Notes: generated from the sequence alone by a model not told the origin. A DNA stretch of 64,000 nt from Aestuariispira ectoiniformans (GCF_025136295.1 NZ_CP062788.1:372001-436000); one strand, 5' to 3'. Shown: positions 1 through 9,393, counted from the stretch's first letter. Program-made: numbers and translations.

Positions 1-1004
1 ATAACTATATCGCCATGAACCAGGCCATCGAAGATGCCGGCCTGGAGGAAAGCGATGTCAGCAACGAACGCAGCGGCCTGATCATGGGTTCCGGCGGCCC
101 CAGCACCAAAAACATGCTGTGGGCCTGGGACACGGCGCGGGAGAAATCCGCAAAACGCGTCGGCCCCTTCATGGTGCCGCGGACCATGTCGTCGACCAAT
201 TCGGCAACCCTGGCGACGCCGTTCCACATCAAGGGCGTGAACTACACCATCAGCTCCGCCTGCTCCACCTCGGCGCATTGCATCGGCAACGGCACCGAGT
301 TGATCCAATGGGGCAAGCAGGACATCGTCTTCGCCGGTGGCGGCGAGGAACTGGACTGGACCATGACGGTTCTGTTCGACGCCATGGGCGCACTCAGCTC
401 CAAATACAACGATGACCCGACCAAGGCATCCCGCGCCTATGACGCGGACCGCGACGGTTTTGTCATCGCAGGCGGCGGTGCGGTGGTGGTTCTGGAAGAA
501 CTGGAACATGCCAAGGCCCGTGGTGCCAAGATTTATGCCGAAATCGTCGGCTATGGCGCAACCTCCGATGGCTATGACATGGTACAGCCCTCCGGCGAAG
601 GTGCGGTCCGCTGCATGAAGATGGCGCTGGACGGTCTTGACGACCCGGTTGACTATATCAATGCCCATGGCACCTCCACTCCGGTGGGGGACACCAAGGA
701 ACTGGGCGCGGTTCGTGAAGTCTTCGGCACGCGAAGCAACATGCCCGTAATCGGCTCCACCAAATCACTGACCGGCCACTCCTTAGGCGCAACCGGCGCG
801 CAGGAAGCCATTTATTCCATGCTGATGATGCAGAACCGCTTTATTGCGGAATCCATCAATATCGAAAACCTCGACCCGGATGCGGACGGTATGAGTATTG
901 CCACCCAGCGGATCGATGACATCGATATCAATCTTGCCCTGTCCAACAGCTTCGGCTTTGGCGGCACCAACTGCACTTTGGCCATGAAACGCTTCGCGGA
1001 GTAG
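1..1004 (+). CDS. fabB: 3-oxoacyl-ACP synthase I (FabB), 5' end outside window
   Basis: Beta-ketoacyl-ACP synthase of type II fatty acid synthesis, condensing malonyl-ACP with acyl-ACP in the cytoplasm. The reading frame is open to the left edge (codons NYIA before the first visible Met at 15), so about 70 N-terminal residues are missing compared with the usual ~405. The thiolase-fold catalytic triad is visible: Cys in SACSTSAHC (codon at 261), His in [11 protein letters not shown] and His in [13 protein letters not shown], followed by the glycine-rich end [10 protein letters not shown]. It lies 7 bp upstream of fabI on the same strand; irr-fabA-fabB-fabI is a common alphaproteobacterial order, so fabA is probably just left of the window. 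Identification is secure. Confidence 0.95.
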   Translation, partial: NYIAMNQAIEDAGLEESDVSNERSGLIMGSGGPSTKNMLWAWDTAREKSAKRVGPFMVPRTMSSTNSATLATPFHIKGVNYTISSACSTSAHCIGNGTELIQWGKQDIVFAGGGEELDWTMTVLFDAMGALSSKYNDDPTKASRAYDADRDGFVIAGGGAVVVLEELEHAKARGAKIYAEIVGYGATSDGYDMVQPSGEGAVRCMKMALDGLDDPVDYINAHGTSTPVGDTKELGAVREVFGTRSNMPVIGSTKSLTGHSLGATGAQEAIYSMLMMQNRFIAESINIENLDPDADGMSIATQRIDDIDINLALSNSFGFGGTNCTLAMKRFAE

Positions 1005-1011
1005 GACGTCC

Positions 1012-1818
1012 ATGTCTGATCAAGAACAAGAACAAAAAGGGGTTATGGCCGGAAAACGCGGTCTGATCATGGGAGTGGCCAACGACCACTCCATTGCTTG
1101 GGGAATTGCCAAAGCCTGTGCCGCGCAAGGGGCGGAACTGGCCTTTACCTATCAGGGTGAAACGGTGGAACGGCGCGTGCGTCCGCTGGCGGAATCGCTT
1201 GGCTCCAACTTCTGCGTGCCCTGCGATGTCTCCAGCGACGAAGACATCACCCGCGCCTTCAACGATATCGGAGAATATTGGGACAGCCTGGACTTCGTGG
1301 TCCATGCCATCGCCTATTCCGACAAGAACGAGCTGAAAGGCCGTTATGTGGATACCAGCCGGGACAATTTCTCCCGCACGCTGGACATCTCCTGCTACAG
1401 CTTCACCGCCGTTGCCAAGGCGGCGGAACCGATGATGAAGGACGGTGGCAGCCTGATCACGCTGACCTATTCCGGGTCGGAACGTGTCATGCCCTCCTAC
1501 AACGTCATGGGTGTTGCAAAGGCGGCTTTGGAAGCCAGCGTGCGTTACCTTGCCATGGACCTGGGCCGCAACGGCATCCGCGTCAACGCCCTGTCGGCGG
1601 GACCGATGCGCACGCTTGCCGGGTCCGCCATCGGCGGGGCGCGCTTTGTCTATAACTGGCAGGCCGAAAACTCGCCGCTGCGCCGGAATATCAGCCTTGA
1701 AGATATCGGCAGCGCAGGCATGTATTTCGTGTCGGACCTGAGCGCAGGCGTCACCGGGGAAACCCATCATATCGACAGCGGTTACCATGTGATCGGCATG
1801 GCCGTTCCGGAAACGTGA
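1012..1818 (+). CDS. fabI: Enoyl-ACP reductase (FabI)
   Basis: NADH-dependent enoyl-ACP reductase, catalysing the last reduction of each fatty acid elongation cycle. The 268-residue short-chain dehydrogenase-like protein has the FabI-type nucleotide site GVANDHSIAWGIA (about residues 21-33) and the active-site Tyr-x6-Lys as Y163 and K170 in SYNVMGVAKAA, with the second FabI tyrosine in LTYSGSE. It follows fabB by 7 bp and ends before a strong terminator, so the two form the end of one transcription unit. A Met at residue 12 is an alternative start, but the upstream GGAG supports the ATG at 1012. FabI is the family inhibited by triclosan and isoniazid-type compounds. Confidence 0.95.
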   Translation: MSDQEQEQKGVMAGKRGLIMGVANDHSIAWGIAKACAAQGAELAFTYQGETVERRVRPLAESLGSNFCVPCDVSSDEDITRAFNDIGEYWDSLDFVVHAIAYSDKNELKGRYVDTSRDNFSRTLDISCYSFTAVAKAAEPMMKDGGSLITLTYSGSERVMPSYNVMGVAKAALEASVRYLAMDLGRNGIRVNALSAGPMRTLAGSAIGGARFVYNWQAENSPLRRNISLEDIGSAGMYFVSDLSAGVTGETHHIDSGYHVIGMAVPET

Positions 1819-1853
1819 TCCGGGCCTTGACACCGGCCTGATTTTATCTGAAA

Positions 1854-1901
1854 GGTCCGCGCAAAAGTTGGGGCTTCCCCACCACCGCGCGGGCCTTTTT
1901 T
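1854..1901 (+). terminator. Rho-independent terminator after fabBI
   Basis: A 9-bp stem GGTCCGCGC (1854-1862) pairs with GCGCGGGCC (1887-1895), with one G-U pair, and is followed by six T residues. The loop holds a second small hairpin, GGGGCTTCCCC. It separates fabI from cobN. Confidence 0.8.
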
Positions 1902-1932
1902 GTATCGCCCGTCAGTCTTTGGGAGTTTTGCC

Positions 1933-4900
1933 ATGCATCTGCTTGCGGCCACCCCTGGCGCCGTCGACGACGGTTCGGAAGCCATCGACCTGGGACAAAC
2001 CCCGGGCGATATCGTCATCCTGACCGCCGCCGATACGGAAATCGCCTGTTTTGCAGCGGCCCAAGGGCAGATTCTGGCCGGCGACGGCGATGCCCCGCAG
2101 GTGCGCGTCGCGAACCTCCTGCATCTGGGTCACAACTATTCCGTCGACCTTTATGCCGAGGAAATTATCGCCAATGCGAAGCTGGTGATCGGACGCCTGC
2201 TGGGCGGGCGCGGCTATTGGGAATATGGCGTGGAACAGATCACCGCGCTCTGCCGCAAGAAGAATATCCCGCTGGCCTGGCTGCCGGGTGACGATCAGCC
2301 GGATGCGGAACTGGCGGGGCTGAGTTCCCTTTCCAAGGACGCCTCCCACCGCTTGTGGCAATATTGCGTACACGGCGGCGTGGACAATGCGGCCAACTTC
2401 CTGCGCTATGCAGGCACACTGATCGGTCGTGAGAATGACCAGTGGCAGGAACCCGCACCGCTTTTGCGCGCGGGCATCTACTGGCCGGGGTTGAGCCAGC
2501 CCGGTCTGGAAGACCTGCCGTGGAAGGAAGGCCGCCCGGTTGCCGCCATCACCTTCTATCGTGCATTGGTTCAGGCCGCCAACACCCGTGTGCTGGACCA
2601 GTTGATCGACGCGCTGGACAAGGCCGGGGTCAACGCCCTGCCGCTTTACGCCGCCAGCCTCAAGGACCCGGTGGTCGCCGCCACGGTGGAAGAACTATTG
2701 GTGCAGGCCGGGACCGGTATTGTGCTGAACGCCACCAGCTTTGCACTTTCCAAGCCCGGCGTGGAGAAATCCGAAACACCTTTCGACGCCTTGGACTGTC
2801 CGGTCTTCCAGGTGGTCTTCTCCGGCGGCAACGAGGAAATCTGGCGGGAAAACCTCAACGGGTTGAGCGCCCGTGACATCGCCATGAATGTGGCTTTGCC
2901 TGAAGTGGATGGCCGCATCCTGAGCCGCGCCGTCTCCTTCAAGGGCCTGTCCCGCAAGGATGAGAATATCCAGGCCGATATCGTCGAATATCAGCCGGTC
3001 AAGGACCGCTGTGCCTTTGTCGCAGACCTTGCCGCCAACTGGCTTGCCTTGCGCCACAAGGAGACCTCCGACCGCAGGGTAGCCCTGGTTTTTGCCAACT
3101 ATCCCAACAAGGATGCCCGTCTTGGCAATGGCGTCGGGCTGGATACGCCCGCAGGGGCGATGAATGTGCTGCAGGCCATGCAGGACGATGGCTATGACCT
3201 GCTGATCCCCTTTGCCGACAGCGACGCCCTGATCAACCATCTGGCCGCCGGGCCGACCAATGCGGATATCAAAGGCCGCGAAATTCGTGAGACGCTGTCC
3301 TTTGCCGAATACCAGATGTTCTTCGCCAGCCTGCCGCAAGATGTGCAGGATGCGGTGACCGAACGCTGGGGCCCGGCAGAGACCGACCCCTTCTTCATAC
3401 CCGGCGAGGTGGATTGCGGCAGGTTCGCGCTGCCCGCCTTCCGTCTGGGTAAAATCGTAATCGGGCTGCAGCCCGCGCGCGGTTATAACATCAATCCGGT
3501 GGAGACCTATCACAGCCCGGACCTGGTGCCGCCGCACGGCTATCTGGCTTTCTATGCGTGGCTCAGGAATGATTTCCGCGCCGATGCCGTTGTCCATATG
3601 GGCAAGCACGGCAATATGGAATGGCTGCCGGGGAAATCGGTTGCACTGTCGGAAAGCTGTTACCCGGAGGCGGTCTTCGGGCCGCTGCCCCATCTCTACC
3701 CCTTCATCGTCAATGACCCCGGCGAGGGCACGCAGGCCAAGCGCCGCGCCCAGGCCGTGATCATCGACCATCTGACACCACCGCTGACCCGCGCGGAAAG
3801 CTATGGACCTCTGAAGGACCTGGAACTGCTGGTCGATGAATATTTCGAGGCCGCAGGTGTTGACCCTCGTCGTCTGAAAATTCTGAAAAAAGAGATTTTG
3901 GAACTGACCCGCCGTATCGGGCTGGACAAGGACTGCGGTATGGACCAAAGCGCATCCGAAGACGATGCGCTGGCGCAGCTCGACAATTACCTCTGCGAGT
4001 TGAAGGAACTGCAGATCCGCGACGGGTTGCATATCTTCGGGTCCTCCCCGGAGGGCGATCTGCTGGATAACCTGCTCGTCGCCTTGGCGCGGGTGCCGCG
4101 CGGCACGGCTGATGGCGGCGATGCCTCCCTGCTGCGCGCGCTGGCAAAAGACCTGCACATGCCCGACAGCTTCGATCCCTTGGACTGTGAAATGGGCGCT
4201 GAATGGACCGGCCCGCGTCCGGCCATCCTGGAAAGCCAAAGCGAGGCCTTGTGGCGCACGAATGGCGACACGGTGGAGCGGATGGAACTGCTCTCGCTGG
4301 CGATGGTGCAGGGCAAGGCGGAAGCCCCCGGTGAACGCAGCGCCGCCGTTCTACAGGCAATCCAGGACAAACTGCGTCCGACGGTGGAAAGCTGCGGTCC
4401 GTCGGAACTCGACGGCATCCTGACCGGTCTGGACGGGCGTTTCGTCGCCCCCGGCACCTCCGGTGCGCCGACACGCGGACGGCCCGACGTTTTGCCCACC
4501 GGGCGCAATTTCTATTCGGTCGATACCCGCACGGTGCCGACGCCCGCCGCCTGGACGCTGGGCTGGAAGTCCGCGCAGTTGCTGGTGGAACGCTATGCCC
4601 AAGACAATGGCAATTACCCCAAGCGTCTGGCACTCAGCGCCTGGGGCACGGCCAATATGCGTACCGGCGGTGACGACATCGCCCAGGCATTGGCGCTGAT
4701 GGGGGTTCGTCCCACCTGGGACAGTGCATCGCGCCGTGTCACCGGTTTTGAAATCCTGCCGCTGGATATCCTGGACCGTCCACGGGTGGATGTAACTTTG
4801 CGTATCTCCGGCTTCTTCCGCGACGCCTTCCCCGGCCTGATCGATCTGGTGGACAGTGCCGCACGTGCGGTTGCGCAACTGGACGAGGCCCCGGCGGACA

Positions 4901-5694
4901 ATCCGCTCGCCGCCAACTGGCTGGCGGAACGGGAAGAACTGGCGAAATCCGGCCTCGACGAGGAAAGCGCCGCCAAGCGGGCAGGCGCGCGCGTCTTCGG
5001 CTCCAAACCCGGTGCCTATGGCGCGGGGTTGCAGGCGCTGATCGACGAAAACGGCTGGGAAAGCGAAGACGATCTGGCACGCGCCTATGTGGCCTGGGGC
5101 GGTTATGCCTATGGCGCGGGTGCCACCGGCGAGGCGGCCCACGGGCTGTTTGAGCGCCGACTGGCACAGGTGGAGGCGGTCCTGCACAACCAGGACAACC
5201 GCGAACATGACCTGTTGGACAGTGATGATTACTACCAGTTCGAAGGTGGGATGACGGCGGCGGTTCGTATGCTGTCGGGCAACCAGCCGACGGTCTATCA
5301 CAACGACCATTCCCGCCCTGAAAGCCCCAAGATCCGCACGCTGGAAGACGAGATCGGCCGGGTCGTGCGCGCCCGCGTGGTCAATCCCAAATGGATCGAT
5401 GGCGTGATGCGCCACGGCTACAAGGGGGCCTTCGAGATGGCCGCCACGGTGGATTATCTATTCGCCTTCGCGGCCACGGCAAAATGCGTCTCCGATCATC
5501 ATTTCGATGCGGTCTACGAGGCCTATCTACAGGATGAAAAGGTCCGCGACTTCCTGGAGAGCCATAACCCGGAAGCCCTCAAGGATATCGCCGACAAACT
5601 GCGCGAGGCGCTGGACCGGGGGCTGTGGTCCACCAAACATAATTCGGCCTTCGACGAATTGGGCGGCCTGGGACGCAAGGGGCGGCTGTCATAG
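1933..5694 (+). CDS. cobN: Cobaltochelatase subunit CobN
   Basis: Large catalytic subunit of the ATP-dependent aerobic cobaltochelatase (CobNST), inserting Co2+ into hydrogenobyrinate a,c-diamide during cobalamin synthesis. The product is about 1253 residues, the usual CobN size, and contains the characteristic block around the HMGKHGNMEWLPGK motif followed by SESCYPEAVFGPLPHLYPF, which points to CobN rather than BchH/ChlH. The start at 1933 (MHLLAATPGAV) is preferred over an in-frame ATG at 1900: it has GGGAG 8 bases upstream and matches the typical CobN N terminus. The 1900 codon overlaps the T-run of the preceding terminator. No other cob genes and no recognisable cobalamin riboswitch are next to it. 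Confidence 0.93.
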   Translation: MHLLAATPGAVDDGSEAIDLGQTPGDIVILTAADTEIACFAAAQGQILAGDGDAPQVRVANLLHLGHNYSVDLYAEEIIANAKLVIGRLLGGRGYWEYGVEQITALCRKKNIPLAWLPGDDQPDAELAGLSSLSKDASHRLWQYCVHGGVDNAANFLRYAGTLIGRENDQWQEPAPLLRAGIYWPGLSQPGLEDLPWKEGRPVAAITFYRALVQAANTRVLDQLIDALDKAGVNALPLYAASLKDPVVAATVEELLVQAGTGIVLNATSFALSKPGVEKSETPFDALDCPVFQVVFSGGNEEIWRENLNGLSARDIAMNVALPEVDGRILSRAVSFKGLSRKDENIQADIVEYQPVKDRCAFVADLAANWLALRHKETSDRRVALVFANYPNKDARLGNGVGLDTPAGAMNVLQAMQDDGYDLLIPFADSDALINHLAAGPTNADIKGREIRETLSFAEYQMFFASLPQDVQDAVTERWGPAETDPFFIPGEVDCGRFALPAFRLGKIVIGLQPARGYNINPVETYHSPDLVPPHGYLAFYAWLRNDFRADAVVHMGKHGNMEWLPGKSVALSESCYPEAVFGPLPHLYPFIVNDPGEGTQAKRRAQAVIIDHLTPPLTRAESYGPLKDLELLVDEYFEAAGVDPRRLKILKKEILELTRRIGLDKDCGMDQSASEDDALAQLDNYLCELKELQIRDGLHIFGSSPEGDLLDNLLVALARVPRGTADGGDASLLRALAKDLHMPDSFDPLDCEMGAEWTGPRPAILESQSEALWRTNGDTVERMELLSLAMVQGKAEAPGERSAAVLQAIQDKLRPTVESCGPSELDGILTGLDGRFVAPGTSGAPTRGRPDVLPTGRNFYSVDTRTVPTPAAWTLGWKSAQLLVERYAQDNGNYPKRLALSAWGTANMRTGGDDIAQALALMGVRPTWDSASRRVTGFEILPLDILDRPRVDVTLRISGFFRDAFPGLIDLVDSAARAVAQLDEAPADNPLAANWLAEREELAKSGLDEESAAKRAGARVFGSKPGAYGAGLQALIDENGWESEDDLARAYVAWGGYAYGAGATGEAAHGLFERRLAQVEAVLHNQDNREHDLLDSDDYYQFEGGMTAAVRMLSGNQPTVYHNDHSRPESPKIRTLEDEIGRVVRARVVNPKWIDGVMRHGYKGAFEMAATVDYLFAFAATAKCVSDHHFDAVYEAYLQDEKVRDFLESHNPEALKDIADKLREALDRGLWSTKHNSAFDELGGLGRKGRLS

Positions 5695-5799
5695 ACGGCA
5701 AAACCGCCGGTGACATTCATCACAGGACAGGCGCGGATTTTGTGTTACATTGAATCAATCGGTAATGCTTCGTTAATCTGGTTTGGATAAAGTGCCGCC

Positions 5800-6204
5800 A
5801 TGGTATCGACGACTTTGACAAACGCCCTGTCCGGACTGACTGCCGCCACTACCCGTGTCGGCGCGACCTCCAATAATATTGCCAACCAGCGCACGGTGGG
5901 TAAACCGGGTGCGACCGAAGGCAGCGAACAGGTCTATCAGGCACGGGACGTTGTCCAGAGCAGCGTGGAGCCCAGCGGCGGCACCCGGGCACAGGTCGTG
6001 AACCGTCAGCCCGAAGGCGGCCTGCTCGCCTATGACCCCACATCGCCGCTCGCCAATGACGAAGGTCTGGTCGAGGCACCGAATGTGGACCTGGGCCGGG
6101 AATTCACCGACCTGATCCAGTCGAAAAACGCCTATTCAGCCAACCTGAAGGTCCTGCAGACGCAGGAAGACCTGGAACGCGAAGTCACCGACATCATCAG
6201 CTAA
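5800..6204 (+). CDS. Small flagellar basal-body rod-like protein
   Basis: 134-residue protein with both signatures of flagellar axial proteins: an N-terminal SNNIANQRTVG motif (residues 25-35; rod proteins usually have S-x-N-[IL]-A-N) and a C-terminal segment VDLGREFTDLIQSKNAYSANLKVL that matches the flagellar basal-body rod C-terminal domain. It resembles FlgC in size, but it is encoded alone, 105 bp after cobN, with no flg genes around it. Function as a rod or rod-accessory component is inferred; a gene symbol is not assigned. It is the only gene between cobN and the opposite-strand lipoproteins. Confidence 0.75.
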   Translation: MVSTTLTNALSGLTAATTRVGATSNNIANQRTVGKPGATEGSEQVYQARDVVQSSVEPSGGTRAQVVNRQPEGGLLAYDPTSPLANDEGLVEAPNVDLGREFTDLIQSKNAYSANLKVLQTQEDLEREVTDIIS

Positions 6205-6226
6205 CGGCTATTCCGTCACGGCACGA

Positions 6227-6496
6227 TCAGCGAAAGCGGCGGCCGCACCAGCCCTTTTTGGCATGGCCGGGCGGGCAGAAACGCCTTCTGCGGTCATCGC
6301 GATAGCCATAGTCATCATCATGCCCGTGCCTGCGGTCGTCATAATGATCATCATGGCGATGATGATGCTCATCCACGCCGACAACAACACGGGGATAGGT
6401 CTTCACCACAGGGCGGCGGTCGCTGGCCGTCACCGTACAGGCCGACAGCATAACGACAGCCAGGGCGACAAGAAGTACATGTTTCATACCGATCAT
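6227..6496 (-). CDS. Histidine/aspartate-rich small lipoprotein, copy A
   Basis: Predicted ~89-residue lipoprotein. MIGMKHVLLVALAVVMLSAC is a lipoprotein signal peptide with an LSAC lipobox. The mature part has a stretch very rich in His, Asp and Arg (DEHHHRHDDHYDD) and ends in FCPPGHAKKGWCGRRFR. The start at 6496 has GGGAG 8 bases upstream; an internal Met at 6487 is possible. The next gene on the same strand (6629-6859) encodes a shorter protein with the same architecture and the same CPPG-x-KKG ending, so the two look like a tandem duplication. The His/Asp run could bind metal ions, but nothing in the sequence proves this. Family not recognised. Confidence 0.7.
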   Translation of the reverse strand: MIGMKHVLLVALAVVMLSACTVTASDRRPVVKTYPRVVVGVDEHHHRHDDHYDDRRHGHDDDYGYRDDRRRRFCPPGHAKKGWCGRRFR

Positions 6497-6628
6497 AGTC
6501 ACTACTCCCGTTAAAACCCGATGGGGTTGGGAGGACGTTATGAAACGATCAGGCCGTTTTTTTCGAAGCACAAAAAACACGCGGCCCATCAAGAACCGCG
6601 TGCCCTTTGAAAGTGAAGAAAGAATGGA

Positions 6629-6859
6629 TCAGCAACGACCCTTTTTATGCTGGCCCGGCGGGCAGAAGCCGCCCTCATCCTTATCATGGTCGCGGTCATA
6701 ATCGTGGTCGCGATCGCGGTCGTGATGACCGTCGTCGCCGACTTCCACTTCAACGCCCGGAACCTTCACCTTGGCTTTGTCCGTGCGGGCCGTCACGTTG
6801 CAGGCGGACAAAAGAACCGCAGCAACGCCGACGAGAAGCAAATGTCTTGTCCTGATCAT
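6629..6859 (-). CDS. Aspartate/histidine-rich small lipoprotein, copy B
   Basis: Predicted 76-residue lipoprotein paralogous to the gene at 6227-6496. The signal peptide MIRTRHLLLVGVAAVLLSAC ends in an LSAC lipobox. The mature chain contains VKVPGVEVEVGDDGHH, a DRDRDHDYDRDHDKDE run, and the terminal FCPPGQHKKGRC. GGAG lies nine bases before the ATG at 6859, which decides the start over an upstream TTG. The proline/glycine ending with two cysteines (CPPG...KKG.C) is the most conserved part of the pair. Its transcription leads into copy A, with 132 bp between the genes. Confidence 0.68.
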   Translation of the reverse strand: MIRTRHLLLVGVAAVLLSACNVTARTDKAKVKVPGVEVEVGDDGHHDRDRDHDYDRDHDKDEGGFCPPGQHKKGRC

Positions 6860-6943
6860 ATTAAAAAACTCCAATTACTGTCCCCAATGGGCCTTTTAAA
6901 CTGATTATATGAACAAATTGGGGCGTCTTTTCTGTGACAACGA

Positions 6944-7813
6944 TCACCCCAGCATATCATGCCAGGGGTTATGGTCGCGGTAATTTTCCTTGGCGGCCTC
7001 CTGATGGCGCGTGGCATAGCAATAGGCACAACCATGCGGGCAGGTGTCATAGGCCCCTATATCGCGGCTTTCAGCACAAAGGCAGCCGGGCCGGTTCCCC
7101 TTCTGTTTTGCGGAAAACAGCCGCCCGCCGACATCCACCAGACGCTTTGCATCAATGCAGGCCGCCGGCACAAGGTCATCGGTCAGCAGGTCGGGCTGTG
7201 CACAGAGCGTCGCCTTCATGCCGTGTTTTTTGGCCACGACCGCCAATTTCGACAGAAGGTCCTGTTTTTCCTCGAATGGCGGGTCGGTCCAGTGAAAGCC
7301 GCTTTTCAGGGCAGCCGCATCCATATTGCGCTTGGACTTGGCATAAACATGCATGAAGGACATGACGACCTCATCCACCACCCCTTCCAAAGCACCCGCC
7401 AGGGCTTCGAAATTCACCAGATGCCAGTGCGGCGGGGTGATATCGCTGACCACAACCGGGTCATAGCGCCAGACCACCGCACGCGACCCCAGATGATCCG
7501 CCAGCGTCTTCATGTCTTCCAGGGCCTTATGCGCCGGGATCACACTGGTCTCGATCGCACGCGGATAATTGGTAACGGTGAATTGCACCACCATCGGGCC
7601 GGTCAGGCGGATTGCCTCCAGATGGTCCATCAGGGGCCGGATATTCCGGGTCCAGAAAACAAAACCATCCACGTTTTCCGGGGCCAGCGAAACGTCGAAG
7701 AGCTGCCCGCCATAGGGGTTTTTCACCCGGCAATAGCCCTCCCGCAGCCGGTTCATGAACCAGTCCGCATAAAAGGCCGGAATATCGGTCTTATAGCTGG
7801 CGGAGATGATCAT
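6944..7813 (-). CDS. DUF1848 family protein
   Basis: 289-residue protein of the DUF1848 family. The N terminus MIISASYKTDIPAFYADWFMNRL is typical, as is the C-terminal cysteine group: GCLCAESRDIGAYDTCPHGCAYCYA contains a C-x3-C-x2-C arrangement resembling the iron-sulfur motif of radical-SAM proteins and spore photoproduct lyase, although no radical-SAM activity has been shown for the family to my knowledge. The start at 7813 has GGAGG about 12 bases upstream; a longer reading to 7933 would run through a palindromic repeat. It lies downstream of a Nudix gene on the same strand. Biological role unknown. Confidence 0.8.
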   Translation of the reverse strand: MIISASYKTDIPAFYADWFMNRLREGYCRVKNPYGGQLFDVSLAPENVDGFVFWTRNIRPLMDHLEAIRLTGPMVVQFTVTNYPRAIETSVIPAHKALEDMKTLADHLGSRAVVWRYDPVVVSDITPPHWHLVNFEALAGALEGVVDEVVMSFMHVYAKSKRNMDAAALKSGFHWTDPPFEEKQDLLSKLAVVAKKHGMKATLCAQPDLLTDDLVPAACIDAKRLVDVGGRLFSAKQKGNRPGCLCAESRDIGAYDTCPHGCAYCYATRHQEAAKENYRDHNPWHDMLG

Positions 7814-7860
7814 TCGGGATTTACCCCTCCAAATGCCCGTTCTCAGCGTCAAATAAAGGT

Positions 7861-7937
7861 CGTCATGCGCTGACTTGATCCGCCTACCCACGATGAGTTT
7901 GCCCTCGTGGGTGCTCGTGTCGAGCACGAGCATGACG
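7861..7937. repeat. Compound palindromic intergenic repeat
   Basis: CGTCATGC (7861-7868) is mirrored by GCATGACG (7930-7937). Inside lie ACCCACGA (7886-7893) with TCGTGGGT (7905-7912), and GTGCTCG (7911-7917) with CGAGCAC (7921-7927). The right part resembles the sequence at 45053-45083 (both end ...GCATGACG after a GC-rich hairpin), so this is probably a dispersed repeat family of the genome. It sits between the Nudix and DUF1848 genes. Confidence 0.7.
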
Positions 7938-7944
7938 GATTGTG

Positions 7945-8349
7945 TTACGTCGTTGTCTTCAAAAACTCTTCCGTTGACCGGGTCAGCGGGCCCGGAAGAT
8001 TATCCAGATCATACCAGCCCATGTCTTCCAAGGCTTCCGGTTCCATCACTTTAGGCTCTCCGTCGACAATATCAGCCCGATAAACGGCATTGACCCAATG
8101 GGAACTGCCGTCGTCGGCGATCTGGTCCACCAGACAGGCAAGCCCGGTCAGGCGGATTTTCACCCCGGCTTCCTCCTCGATCTCGCGGACGACCGTATCC
8201 TCAACGGTCTCGCCCCACTCCACCTTACCGCCCAGGATGCCCCAATGACCGGCCTCGGGATCGCGTTTGCGACGGGCCAGAAGGATCTGCCCCCCGGCAT
8301 TGAAAATCGCCGCCCCACAGCCCACGCGGGGCCAGTTTACCATATCCAT
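7945..8349 (-). CDS. Nudix hydrolase
   Basis: 134-residue Nudix protein hydrolysing a nucleoside diphosphate linked to another moiety. The Nudix box G-x5-E-x7-R-E-x2-E-E-x-G is complete (G41, E47, R55, E56, E59, E60, G62), so it should be active and bind Mg2+ through the glutamates. The ATG is preceded closely by GAGG. Family knowledge suggests house-cleaning or dinucleotide hydrolysis; the substrate cannot be read from the sequence. It is followed on the same strand, after the palindromic repeat, by the DUF1848 gene. Confidence 0.88.
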   Translation of the reverse strand: MDMVNWPRVGCGAAIFNAGGQILLARRKRDPEAGHWGILGGKVEWGETVEDTVVREIEEEAGVKIRLTGLACLVDQIADDGSSHWVNAVYRADIVDGEPKVMEPEALEDMGWYDLDNLPGPLTRSTEEFLKTTT

Positions 8350-8535
8350 CTACCTCACCCATCCTGTTGTTGGCCGATGCCCCGCATCATCCGTATTATG
8401 GTTGCGATTTCAACACTATGCCAGCATACGAAATTCCGTTGCTCGACACCGGCGGGAAAAGCTGTTTTTCTTTGCTTTCAGGTCAGTTGCACGCTACGAC
8501 TGGCGCTGAAGCATTTGTTTTGGTGGAGGCCATGA

Positions 8536-9393
8536 ATGTCGGACCGGTCGTTGGATGATCTGCGTCGTGAAATCGACGATATCGACAACGCTATGCACGA
8601 CCTGCTGATGCGGCGGGCCGATGTGGTCGCACATGTGGCCGGTGCGAAGGGCATTGCCAAGCGGGGAGACCTGCCGATCCGCCCTGCGCGTGAGGCTGCC
8701 ATGCTGCGCCGCCTTGCCGCCCGTCATCGCGGCCCCTTCCCGTTCGAGGCGCTGGCGCGTATGTGGCAGGAAATGATCGCCGCCTTCACCCAGTTGCAGA
8801 ACCAGTACAATATCGCCGTCTTTGCCGACGACGAACATGCCTCCATGTGGGACCTGGCGCGCGACCAGTTCGGTGCGCAGACGCCGATCACCGCCTATCC
8901 CAACACCCGCGAGACATTGAACCAGATTTCCCAGGGCAATGCGGCAGTGGCCGTTCTGCCGCTGCCGACGGAAAAGAACGCCTATCCCTGGTGGACGGCT
9001 CTTTGTGTGCAGGATGCGCCGAAGGTGATCATGCGCCTGCCCTTTTCCGGGGTCGGCAACGTCCGCGGGGAAAAGATGGAGGCGCTGGCTGTTGCCCATC
9101 TGGACGGCGAGCCGACCGGGCGTGACCGTACGCTTCTCGTGATCGAGACCGCCGACACGCTCAGCCGGGCGGCGCTGACCGAGATGCTGAACAAAGCCAA
9201 GCTGTCCCCCAGCTTCATCGTTTCCGCAGAGGCCTCCGGCTGGATGCATCTGGTGGAACTGAAAGAATTCCTGGAACCCAACGACACCCGTCTGGACCAT
9301 CTGGGAATGCGCGATGCGGTGCAACGCACCCATATCATCGGCTATTATGCGGACATCATCCAAAAGTCCGACTTCGTAAAAATAAATAGCTGA
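8536..9393 (+). CDS. Chorismate mutase with C-terminal P-protein-like region
   Basis: 285-residue protein. The first ~90 residues are an AroQ-type chorismate mutase (LDDLRREIDDIDNAMHDLLMRRADVV, with KGIAKRG and the R-x2-RE region PIRPAREAAMLRRL), converting chorismate to prephenate. The rest (NQYNIAVFADDEHASMWDLARDQFG... VIETADTLSRAALTEML) looks like a degenerate prephenate dehydratase/ACT-type segment, possibly regulatory. GGAGG at 8525-8529 supports the ATG at 8536. It is followed by a HisC-type aminotransferase and prephenate dehydrogenase on the same strand, which together can take chorismate to tyrosine. Whether the C-terminal part keeps dehydratase activity is uncertain. Confidence 0.85.
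   Translation: MSDRSLDDLRREIDDIDNAMHDLLMRRADVVAHVAGAKGIAKRGDLPIRPAREAAMLRRLAARHRGPFPFEALARMWQEMIAAFTQLQNQYNIAVFADDEHASMWDLARDQFGAQTPITAYPNTRETLNQISQGNAAVAVLPLPTEKNAYPWWTALCVQDAPKVIMRLPFSGVGNVRGEKMEALAVAHLDGEPTGRDRTLLVIETADTLSRAALTEMLNKAKLSPSFIVSAEASGWMHLVELKEFLEPNDTRLDHLGMRDAVQRTHIIGYYADIIQKSDFVKINS

Noticed and set aside
1819-1932. Cobalamin riboswitch before cobN
   Set aside because: The gap is only 114 bp, dominated by a terminator of fabI, and lacks the B12-box consensus.
6263-6904. Plus-strand frames across the small lipoprotein genes
   Set aside because: They are shadows; the minus-strand frames have lipoprotein signals and well-placed ribosome sites.
8367-8558. Short frame overlapping the start of chorismate mutase as an attenuation leader peptide
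   Set aside because: It has no run of Phe, Tyr or Trp codons, and no terminator/antiterminator hairpins follow it; it overlaps the real gene start.
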